From: Pelodera strongyloides
Lineage: Eukaryota > Nematoda > Chromadorea > Rhabditida > Rhabditidae
Length of the DNA: 64,000 nucleotides
Direction: 5' to 3'
Assembly (NCBI GenBank): GCA_036852015.1
Contig: JAANDG010000124.1
Location: forward strand, 62,001 to 126,000
Under the pieces are notes generated by a model, which saw nothing but the letters and a program-made list of their open reading frames with translations, was not told the DNA's origin and did no database searches. Positions within the stretch are counted from its first letter, which is position 1. Each line of letters begins with the position of its first letter. Both the position numbers and the translations under genes were made by a program. Of the stretch, positions 48,328 through 58,648 are shown piece by piece.

Positions 48328-51300
48328 ATGCGACTCCGAACGGTTGTATTTACCCTTTTACTCGCACTACCGTACATCACAGCAGAAACCCAGGCAAGAA
48401 AAGAGTTATTAAAGCGAAATACCGGCCGGTTTTTGAAACACATCGAGTTGACGTTGACCGGAATTCTTATGCTGCTTATGCAAATGAACATGAATTAGAA
48501 TAAAAAACCAAGCCAAATTGGAGCAAATTGGCATAGCTACGTAGAAATTCAGTTGTCCACGATGAGTTTCAAAAACCGGCCGGTATTTCGTTTTAAAGAA
48601 CATAATATATGCATGGCAATACCTTACATCAGTCTTATTGATTGGGGTAGGACACCTTTATAAATATATATAAAGCTTCGGGCGAAAAGCCGATGCCAGG
48701 ACAAACTTCAGTAATCTTATTATTGCTCAATTTACCTTGAACATAACTATTACAATAAACCTTCAGTACTAATTAATACTAATTGCCTCAAATAGATTAG
48801 TATAAACCATACATAGTAGCTCTTTCATCCGCTCTCCTCGTATGAGGTCAATATTTGACATAGCTCTAAGTGCTTCATTTACTGTATTCTAACCTTTAAA
48901 GGATCGCAGTCACTCCAAAATCATCATTTTGCTTCGAGTTTACTTGAATTTAGTAAAGAATAAAGAAAAATACTTTACCAAAACCGAATAATTTGAATTC
49001 CAACTCAGGGAGTGAACAAGTAGAAAAGCAGTTCTACTTAACTACCGCGGGATTATGAAACGTGTAGTGATATGCCTGCAGACCCTTGCAGCATATGTAA
49101 AGATATAATATGCAGATATTTGCCGAAATAATTTGCATACTCCCGATCGGGAAGCAGCTGTATGAACACGTTTCGTGATCCTGCGGTAGTTAAGTAGAAC
49201 TACTTTTCTACTTGTTCACTCCCTGAGTTGGAATTCAAATTATTCGGTTTTGGTAAAGTATTTGTCTCTATTCTTTACTAAATACAAGTAAACTCAAAGA
49301 AAAACGACGATTTTGTGGTGACTGCGATCCTTTAAGCATATAGTACAACACATTTTAGGCATTACTTGCATGCAAATTACTTCACACATAATTAGTATAA
49401 TTGCGTATCGTATCTTTGCTCTCTCATCAGGAGTGTGAAGTCAATATTTGTCGTGTGGATAATCTTCAGAATGAGCACTTGATATATAAATACCCATTGA
49501 GAGGCCTTGGTCGGCCGGAAAACAGCTAAGGGGTGTGGTGGCCCTTCAAACAGAAACCCCCGATAAAATGGATTTTATGGTGATTAATAGGGCCCCTCGG
49601 TGCCCTTTATGTATAACCGGAAGCGGAACGGCTCCGCTTCCGCATGGTTAGTAACACGATTGATTAAAGTTAAAGCGGTATGGCACGTGGTTTGTGAGGT
49701 AGATGTGTATATACTATGCCAGAAATGCACACAAGAGAAGAACAAGTTTGTGTGACCCATGGGAATACGGTTACCCAGCATCATGTTTCAAAATCACGTG
49801 TCATACCGCTTTAATAGCCTAAAGATAAGTCTGATCACAAATTCAGATATTTTTAGGATGAAACTTCCACGAACGATACGGCTAATATTCCCAAACTTCG
49901 ACCGAAACGCCAGTGCGGATGTTCGCGGCAAACTCCGCTGCGTTGCGTCTGCAACAACACTCATGGTATAAAATGTTGCATATAGTTTATTGATCACATA
50001 TATCGAAAAGACAAACATAATCAAATGGATACCCTAAGTAAGACGAACATGCTTCACAACAGTTCGTACTGACAAGGGACCAAAAGTAATTCAAAATTCA
50101 AAATATCAAGACACGTAATTAATACCGTATGGGTATGTATCTAGTATATGGATCTAACTTACCCGATAAATATAGGCGGAAAGTGTTTAGTAATGATTGG
50201 TTAATCCGACAAACATACTAAACTACTTCAGTGTCGCATTTTTAAACCATGTATAAGATGTTCCTTTTTAGTTTTCTTGTAGCTATGATGAAAATATTTT
50301 TTTTCAAAGATTTCATCCTATTTTTGAGTGTTAGGTTAGATTATGCAGAGTAGTATTAGATATAGATTTACAAAATTAATAAACATAAAATTAATGTTAT
50401 TGTAGAGAATTCATTGCATATCCCCTTGATAACATCTCGCTCTAGGTCGGCAAGCGTGCGGCTGTACCCCGTACAATCAATGCGGTTGTGCGGCGAGCAT
50501 GATATCCAACTCCTGCACGGGAGTATGTGAGCGCGCCTGCCAGTCTAGTTGCGTAGCACAACAGCAACCGGTAGCAGCATGCCAGGTGAGGAGTTTTAAT
50601 TTTGCCTTTTCTATGACATTATCATTTATTTATTCCTCTGGCTACCCTGAGTCTGTTAGACTTCCCATCTCTCTCTGTCTCTCTCCTTCTCTGTATCTCT
50701 TCTAATATATTTTCTCTCAAATAATATATTTTCAGAGTACGTGTTCCGGTACATGTAGAACATCATGTGCAATCGCTTTACAAGCAAGGGTAAGTTATTT
50801 AGTTGCTTATTAGTCTTTCGTAGTTATCCTATCTCAAACTAATTGTAAGCTTACGACACTTTAGCTTTCACTTTTCAAAAGTCAAGGCTCGCTAATTGTA
50901 GTTAATTAGATTAGTTGGCCTATGTCTTACTTATATTATATTCCGTAGCAGTTTATTCTCAAACTATATGTTTAGATAAGCTTGTACCTATCACCGGCAT
51001 CATCAACAACGACAACTCACGCACCTCTTCCCGAATTCCAGCCTCATTCTTCACAAGGCGTTTTGCCATTTAAGATTGTCATCAACCAAGATCAGGTGAG
51101 CGGCCGACTAATGTAAATGTATTATAAATATAAACAGTTTAACTTTGTGTAAGGTGTAAATCATTGAAGGCCGCCTAGTGGTACACTGGTTAGCTTTTCA
51201 TGCAAAGGCCTTGAATTCGATTCGAGCGGTCGTGGGTCGCGCCCTACATTTACTAAAATATTGGCAGTCTGCAGGGTTTGAAATTTTCTTGACGCTCCTC

Positions 51301-54300
51301 CGAAAAGGTTAACTGTGAACATTGCAGGGCACCTCCTGTAGCAATAATTGTATGGACAAGTGTTCATCTGTGTGCGAGACGAAGAATTATCCACAGGTCG
51401 GGAGATGATCAGCTCATTATCCATATTTCATTATATTAATTATTGATTTTTGAAATAGGTCCTAACGACTGCAAAGTGTGTAATTGAGTAATTTTGAGCA
51501 CAGAGGTACCATGTACGTGAGTTATCTTTACGACGGTATAGTTGGAACTTTTTGTCTGTGCATGATTTCAATGCGACTTTCGCATGATGATTGCTTTATC
51601 CTCTAGTTTTCTGGCAGAACAATTCGGAGCAAATTGACTAATTAGCTGGATAATTGGATTGGATACTCAAGACTATCATTTCAGCAATTGTGCTCAAGCA
51701 GTTGTGCCGATTCATGTTCAAACGTCTGTGTGGGACGAGATCAAGTTCAACCGTCGACTACAACTACGACAACCACGCAGCGACCGATGATGATCGAGAT
51801 TAAAGTGAGCGAACTGGGCACCTCCTCTCTACTTCTCTCTCTCTCTCTCTCTCTCCGTCTGTTTTCTCTTCTCATCTCACTCTTTTCCTTCTCTCTAGCC
51901 GCTCTTTTCTCTTCCTCTAGCTCTCTTTCCATCAAGGAATTGTGATAAAGTTAATGTTCAAAATGTTTCTTCATTTTATTACGACACCATTTATTTGGTT
52001 TACTTTTTGATTACTTCGTATGCAGGAACAGCGGGAACCTCCTTGGGTGGGAGAATTTGGCTCTGCGTGTCTCCGATTCGTGTGATCCCTCGCTTTCTCT
52101 CACCTCCCACTGGGAGGCTGGGAGCCTCAAGGCGCGTCTGTGCATACAGCCACAGTTCGCAGTTCCGAATTCACATTCAACACGATACCTACGCTAGCTT
52201 CCTAGTTGGGTCACATTGCATAGCACTTTGTTGCTTTTTCGTTAATTGTTCCCTTTCGTAGTTGGTTCCGGACCAGAAACCTCCATCTACAACTAGCGCG
52301 TCGCAGTCCGTCCCATGTATGCCGGCGTGTCAATCAATGTGTCACGACACATGCGCCACAACGCAAAAGGTTGGTGTCAAGCGTTAATCATAATGCACGC
52401 ATTTCTGATGATACAATTGAATCATCAGAAAATAAATTAACATGTAATTACATGCGAATTACAAAACTAAGCGCTCAAAGCTCTCCCTAACATATAAGTT
52501 TGTACTTGGAGCAAATATTTTGGCTGGGAGCATGATAACAAAAAATATTGTATAAGTATAATTACAGTTGGAAATATTGCATAAATATATTCATTAAATA
52601 AATATCATTGATTAGTATATGAAAAGTATTGTAAACGAAAAATCACCATAAATTACCTTGTTTCATACTGCCTCCGAATGTTCTTCAACATGTGACACGA
52701 CTTGTCAATCTATTTGTGGACCACAGCAACATATGCAACAACCGCAACAAAATGTGCAACAAACCCTGCTGACCCAACCCTCACAGCAAGTTCGACCGGT
52801 GTATACTGCTACAGCACGTCCACAAGCAACGCCTAGCTACTTGAATCCCGGGGTACGGTTTTTGGTCGTTGTTTTTCCTCACTAATGGGGGTTTCCAATT
52901 ATGGTGAAAATTTACAGTATCTTGAAACTACACTAGAATATTTTTTTTTAATTTTTCACATTATATATGCAAGTTTCGTGCAGAAATACGGTAGTATTGA
53001 CAGAATCACACCGAATTTTTGGGATACTTGGAAACCCCATAATTTACATTACAAGATCGAGTAATAACGTGCTGCGTACTGGTCGCCTAGGTCCTACAAG
53101 GAGTAATCCTACTGTTGAAACATTTCGTTTTGAACTGAGTGGGGCCAGAGCTAAGAACTAGCTAACGAACCAAAAAGGATCGATTTAGTAAGAAATACAG
53201 TTTTGTGGCACGCTCTGTAAAATTCTATAAGCTATGTAATTTTGGATAGCATTGTTTTTAATTTGGAGCCTTTTGTAAGAGAAGTTATACATCATAATAT
53301 TTATCATAAAATATGTGCATCAATAAAGGTTGACAAGCAACAATTGAATGGCCATGGTGTTAATTACCTGGAACCCATTAATTCATATATAACAAATCAT
53401 AAAAATGCATACCATATAAACATTACATGTATATGATAAGGGATCCTACACCATTCACTGCCTTTCAAAAACCGGCCAGGTATTTCGCTTTAACTCACAA
53501 CTTTTCCAGCGCCCAAGTCCTAGCGCCACCACCACTTCTCCATTCAAGATTTTCATCAACACCGAGCCACAAAACGGCATGCAATGTATGAATGCTTGTA
53601 ATCAGGTACGCGTCATGTTTTCTAAAACTCCAGTGGTTACGGTACTCCGTACTCTTATAGAGTGCTAACGGAATCTCTCGTGCTCTAAAGTAAATTAACA
53701 AATTCGTATAATTTATATGAATTATGGTTTATCAGATACGACAAGCTCAATATAAACTTAGTAAGTTACTAAGTTAGCAAGTTAAGTTAGCAAGTTAAGT
53801 CAGTAAGTTAAGTTAGGAAGTTAGTAAGTTACTTGTTACAAGTTGGTAAGCGAGGCAATTAACATTGGTATTAGCATGAAGTGGCAGACAATTGAAAGTT
53901 TTTAGTAATTATAATAATTAATAACTAAATTCAGGGATGCAATAATTCTTGTGAAAAGCAGGAGGTAAAACCCACCGAGGGATGCCCACAAAGTTGCGAC
54001 TCCACTTGTCATATGGTATGATTTATATGGATTTCATTGTCAATCACTATCAAATACACAAACATCAAATGCCGGGTTAGCCTTAAAGCGAAGTACCGGC
54101 CGATTTTCGAAACATATCCAGTAGACCAGAATTCTTACGCAACTTATGCAAATGAACATAAATTAGAATAAAAAATCGATCTAAATTCGAGTACATTTGC
54201 ACAAATACGTAAGAATTCAGTTGTCCACGATGCGTTTCAAAAACCGGTCGGTATTTCGCTTTAATAGACCTCTAGAATTGAGTCTACGCATCGAACGCAT

Positions 54301-56942
54301 ATCATTCTTGAGTGAACGCACATAAACGTCAATTTTTGATCTATGTATAACTGCTGATAATACTAGTCCAGAACTAGGATTAGATTGAACACTAGGCTTT
54401 GTCATGCTCTAAACTTGGTGGCTTGGTAAAACATGCGGACTAGAGTAGGCCCGACCTCACGCCGCTTGCAACGTGAATTTCGCGAGCAAGTGGTGCGTCG
54501 CTTCGAAATTTGGCACAAGTTCTTCGCTGAAAACCACTTCGCTTTACATCAACTTTTCCTGATATGTACTCGAGCAGCCCGAGAAACGGACAAACGCGCG
54601 TCTTTATCTTGTCCTTATTTGATAACCTTGCTGACTGGCTAATTAGACACAATGGTAAACTGCTTACAGTCTTATTCACGGCGCAGCTTTATATAAAAAA
54701 AATTCCAACAATCATTCAGGTCTGTGATTCAACTCCGGCAGCTGCCCCACCCTCTAATGCAGCAACATCTGTTGCGCCGCAGCAAAAGTGCATCAGCGAA
54801 TGCAACAACGTGTGCACTCTCGCATGTCTTTCACAAGAGTAAGTGAGTTTGGAATAAAACATTATTAGGTTTGACGTTTTTTTGACGTTCCATCGGGTAA
54901 CCTGTTTTTTTTTTTTTTTAGTCAACCGCAACCGAGCTGCGTGCAAGGCTGTCAGCCAGAGTGCAACCGTGCGTGCGCAAACCCTACTGTGCAACAACAG
55001 AGCGCGCAATTGTTTGCCACCTTGAATCCAGTGCAGGTATACCCATTTTTAGAATATCTATTAGTATTTTAGTTTAACTAAATGTGGTAAAAAAAGATAA
55101 AGTACACCCCGTTTATCAACCGAAATAAAAAATGTGGTATAATAAGTAATACGTAGTGGTACTAGAAGAGTAACAAACAGCAAAGGATTAATTAGTTGTT
55201 GTATGTTATACGAAAATGTTTCGTATAGCGCGTGAAGAATAGTACATTCCTTACTATAAGGGCACCGAACGAATTGTAGTTAAGTGCCTGTTATTTGTTG
55301 TAGAGCTTACTTAGTTTTGGGTAGGATGCCACAATAAGTGGCAACCTTGAGCTTACCGTCTATTTGGGAGTAGAGAACGTGTTTTACAGGTCCTTAGACT
55401 TTTTTTCCAACTTTTGATTAATCTCTGAATTCTCAGCCTCTCCACGACGCGTTGACCACGACACCTATGCCGCGGGCCGAGTTCCAGTACACACCGCCCG
55501 CGTGCGTATCCGAGTGCATGCCCGATTGCAAACCCACGTGCACGGCCATGCATGAGACTACGCCGGACCCTGGACTAAAGGTGGGTTATTTGAACTGAGC
55601 AAAATTAGGATGCTAAATAATAATATGTCTATCAGTAGCTCTGTAGCCTCATGCTTACATTCACTGGATCCATATTTCATAACAACTTTGAACTACGTTT
55701 TCTAAATTACGCTCAATAACATAAATGTGCGGCATGATCAATTTCCCCTTTCTCCCTCCTCTCTCTCTCTCTCCCCTCTCTTCTCTCTCTCTGTCTCTCT
55801 CTCTCACTCTCTCTATCACTCTTTGGATTATCTCCTTTTGACTCTCGAAGTCTTTCTATAGTCTCTCTTTGCAGGTAAACATTGTAATAAGTGATGATCA
55901 CGTCACTAACACTACCGTAACCCGCGCTGCTGACGTCACAAATACAAATAAAACGATCAATAATCAACCGACAAACGAAAGCAACAATTCCTACGATGAC
56001 TTATTTATTCCCGTTTTCAAATTAACTACCAAAGTAGGACCTGAAACTGAAAGTGCCAATACCTCCCGTACAAACGGAACTAGCGTTTTCGAAGACGACC
56101 TAGAGCAGTGTGCTAGCTGTAGCACCCCAGTCAACACCCCTAGCACATTGGCAGGTACCCTTGCCACCACAAGTATCGTTAGCGCCACGGAGGATACCAT
56201 TTCCAGCACCCTTGTACCCTTTGTGAGCAGCACGAAAGCGAGCATGATCGCACGCACCACGCCTGCTACACCATTGAGCACCAAACCCGCATTGCTCAAC
56301 AAACAAAAATTCAAGAAAGCCTACAACACTCTGAGCCGTTTAGGGCAAGGCCTCGTTAGGGTTGCACAGCAATTTCGGGTATACAACCAAGACAAAGCTC
56401 CGATAGGCAGATACTGAGGATCAACTTTTATTTTGAAGTTTATATTCATTTCTCTCTCCCCTCTCTCTTTCTTTGTCTCTCCTTGTTCCTCTCTCTCTAC
56501 TTCTCTTTCTTTCACCTCCTCTTTCTTTCCTTCTTCCTCTACCTCTCTACCCCTCTCTCTGTGGTTTCTCTTGTTTTTGTCTCTCCTGTTCTAAATGTAA
56601 GGTATTACTTGATCTATTGCGAATATAGTATTACCCTTGAGGTGAATTTGGCCGTAAATTGTCCGAAAAATACTTGATTCCACCATTTATTAACACATGT
56701 CACACACACATCACAGCATATTTTCTGCATTCTAGGTTCGCATCAACATGGTCACCGCAACACCACAACTCTCCCCCGATGCATGCGCAAGTTTCTGTCA
56801 CACGGCGTGCGAAGCACAATGCGCTACGGTGCGCAACAAACGATGCATGTCAGCATGTGAGACCAATTGTCATAAGTCGGTATGTCCGTACAGAATGAGA
56901 TACCGAGGCAGGAAAATCAGACAGCACATCAGGCCGCAATAG
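48328..56942 (+). CDS. Secreted C_tripleX (C-x3-C-x3-C) repeat protein, abu/pqn-like
   Basis: Sixteen exons, all phase-consistent: 48328-48393, 49857-49965, 50446-50585, 50736-50789, 50976-51095, 51328-51396, 51685-51804, 52262-52369, 52667-52852, 53510-53605, 53935-54015, 54720-54838, 54922-55036, 55437-55580, 55875-56378, 56736-56942; 745 residues. ATG follows SL-type TTTAATTCAG. Residues 1-20 are a signal peptide (MRLRTVVFTLLLALPYITA); RPKR at 37-40 is a furin-type site. Most exons then carry one C-x3-C-x3-C-x3-C unit (CTGVCERACQSSC, CSSSCADSCSNVC, CVSECMPDCKPTC, CASFCHTACEAQC) separated by Gln, Thr or Pro linkers. Exon 15 encodes a Thr/Ser/Asn-rich spacer. This is the Pfam C_tripleX pattern of nematode abu/pqn proteins, several of which are linked to pharyngeal cuticle; that role is inference here. 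Intron 1 starts GC (CAG|GCAAGA). Exon 9's expected acceptor reads TTTCAT. Without the last splice the protein would stop at 56417. Confidence 0.9.
48409..48596. mobile_element. MITE, family 1, in C_tripleX intron 1
   Basis: TTAAAGCGAAATACCGGCCG at the left, GGCCGGTATTTCGTTTTAA at the right, 188 bp. It starts 15 bp after the GC donor. Confidence 0.9.
48895..49335. mobile_element. Large palindromic element, about 440 bp
   Basis: Arms of about 180 bp: AAAGGATCGCAGTCAC at the left mirrors GTGACTGCGATCCTTT at the right; inside, AACTCAGGGAGTGAACAAGT mirrors ACTTGTTCACTCCCTGAGTT. There is no coding capacity. It lies in C_tripleX intron 1 and would form a strong RNA hairpin. Confidence 0.9.
49669..49814. 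mobile_element. MITE, family 2, best preserved copy
   Basis: TTAAAGCGGTATGGCACGTG at the left, CACGTGTCATACCGCTTTAA at the right, 146 bp. It ends 42 bp before the acceptor at 49856. Confidence 0.9.
51168..51320 (+). mobile_element. tRNA-derived SINE-like repeat
   Basis: GGCCGCCTAGTGGTACACTG plus GTTAGC (A-box-like) and GAATTCGATTCGAG (B-box-like) about 35 bp apart are followed by an unrelated body. It fills most of C_tripleX intron 5, up to just before the acceptor at 51327. No second copy is in the window to confirm the family. Confidence 0.5.
52885..53043. mobile_element. MITE, family 3, full copy
   Basis: GGGGGTTTCCAATTATGGTG at the left and GGGATACTTGGAAACCCC at the right, about 159 bp, with the ACGGTAGTATTGACAGAATC core. 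In C_tripleX intron 9. Confidence 0.85.
53400..53493. mobile_element. MITE, family 1, right end only
   Basis: CAAAAACCGGCCAGGTATTT then CGCTTTAA, ending 16 bp before the 3' splice site at 53509. Confidence 0.75.
53755..53845. repeat. AAGTTAG-type short tandem repeat
   Basis: Degenerate repeats of AAGTTAG, GCAAGTTAAGTTA and GTAAGTTA in C_tripleX intron 10; the array is full of donor-like GTAAGT words. Confidence 0.8.
54083..54264. mobile_element. MITE, family 1, in C_tripleX intron 11
   Basis: TTAAAGCGAAGTACCGGCCG at the left and ACCGGTCGGTATTTCGCTTT at the right, 182 bp. Confidence 0.88.
55740..55820. repeat. CT microsatellite in C_tripleX intron 14
   Basis: CTCT arrays shortly upstream of the acceptor at 55874; a further CT region is at 56450-56580 in intron 15. 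They extend the polypyrimidine context of these introns. Confidence 0.85.
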
Positions 56943-57062
56943 GCAGCAGCACAGCAATAGCACATCAGGCAGCAGCACATCAAAAGCACATCAGACAGCA
57001 ATAGGTAGCAGCACAGCAAAAGCACAACAGGCAGTAATAGACAGCAACAGCACAACAGTTGT
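56943..57062 (+). repeat. CAGCAGCACA-type degenerate repeat in 3' flank
   Basis: Imperfect repeats of GCAGCACAGCAAAAGCACA and AGGCAGCAATAG begin at the stop codon and probably lie in the 3' UTR of the C_tripleX gene. They resemble Gln/Thr/Ser coding linkers and may be decayed former coding repeats (inference). Confidence 0.6.
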
Positions 57063-57300
57063 GTTACAACGAAAGTGTTTTGTTTCTTTGAATCTCTCAC
57101 AACGACGCGCTATTTTATGAAATCTGATGTTGCCTAGGGATACTTCAAGTAGTAAATTTTGCTCATTTCTAGGCGTGAAACGCAACGTTTGTGTATTTTG
57201 TCTTTCCCATTTTTCGCCGTTTACTGTCCTTGTAATTTGTCTGTGGCTTTCATTATTTTTGTACATCGAGAATGAAGAGATGTGTCAGAGATGAAGAGAT

Positions 57301-57416
57301 GGGGTTTCCAAGTATCCCAAGAAACCTGCGTGCTTCTGACAATACTACCGTATTTTTGCACACAATTTTCATATTTAATATGGAAAATTTAAAAAAAAAG
57401 CATACTTGGAAACCCC
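57301..57416. mobile_element. MITE, family 3, short perfect-ended copy
   Basis: GGGGTTTCCAAGTATCCC at the left and GCATACTTGGAAACCCC at the right, 116 bp. It is the cleanest pair of ends for the family. Confidence 0.88.
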
Positions 57417-58583
57417 AGAATTTTTATAAAATGCAAGTTGGTCCTAAGGATTTGCTTCAGAATTTCCCCCTAACTTCAGATGCTCAACTAGCCCATCACT
57501 CTCTCAACCCTCTGCTCATACCCTCTGCTCTTTCCCTTCTCTCTCTCACTCTCCCTCTCACTCTCACTCACTCCCTCCCTCTCTCACTCTCACTCTCTCT
57601 CTCTTTCTCTCTCCGCAATTGCTCATATTTCACGCTTTCCCCTCCAATTCACCCCTCTTCAATTACTGTAATTCCACTTGCGGAAGCGGAAAAAAGCGCC
57701 GCGCACTAAAGAAGCACGCGTGCGGAAAGAGTGCGGACGAGGTTAGCAGCAGAGCCGAACCGCAAACATGTACCCAAAGATAACATAAGAACATGGTCAA
57801 ACTTCAGAAACAATCATGAGGAGCGAAGGGTTAGGGGCCGTTGACAAGTGACTATTTGGGGAAGTATTTTTCTTTATTAATTGTTGATACTGAATAAACA
57901 TACTGTATCCCAGGAAATACTGTAACGAGGTTGTTGATAGGAAGTGTTGCTATTATGTGACACAATGGGAGTTTTCCTAACTCTATCGGTGTACATTGTA
58001 TAGAACCCTAGATAATGCTACAAATATGTCGAGCCTTCTAAGTGGTATAGCACTTAAAAGTAGTGGTTCGGTTTTGCTGACAGCCACTGACTGTATTTCG
58101 CCAAATATAGTTTCTAAAAAAATCCCCTTCCCTCCCAGCATTGTCAAGTATCATCTAGGCTACTGTGCGGCCATGTCACCCAGAAAAATATAGGGAGTTC
58201 CTAATATACGCGGCCTAGCCGCGCAATTTCATAGCTGTCCACAGCAAGCAAGACAATCACTAACATCGTGAACTTCATACTCACCTAACCGAGGGTTAAC
58301 ATTTTCTTACACTGTCCTTTTTTATTTAGTAAATTATACCCCAGTGTCTTTCATTTTCAATTTTATAATTGTAAAAAAGTTGAACCGCTTGGTAATTGCT
58401 CATTTGCTTTGCTTACTTTAGCCTTTTTTATATATTACCTCGCTTCTTAATTGTAATTAATGGATATTTCATTGATATATTAATAACTATTTTATAATTT
58501 TGGTGGCTGGTGTACCGCGCCTTACAGAGCTTTACGTATGTGTTTTATCATTTTATGTGATATGGATATTTATAATAAATTAT
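57417..58583. other. Intergenic between convergent genes
   Basis: CT-rich at 57480-57615, then mixed sequence with a small GC-rich patch (57670-57730). No exon was recognised. The two cysteine-rich genes converge here. Confidence 0.55.
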
Positions 58584-58589
58584 TTTATT
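58584..58589 (-). other. Candidate poly(A) signal of the polycysteine gene
   Basis: AATAAA on the minus strand, 60 bp after the stop codon. Confidence 0.6.
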
Positions 58590-58648
58590 TACAAGTGTTC
58601 ATAGTGAAAATAAATAAAAAGCGGTGAACTTTCATAAATATTAAATAA

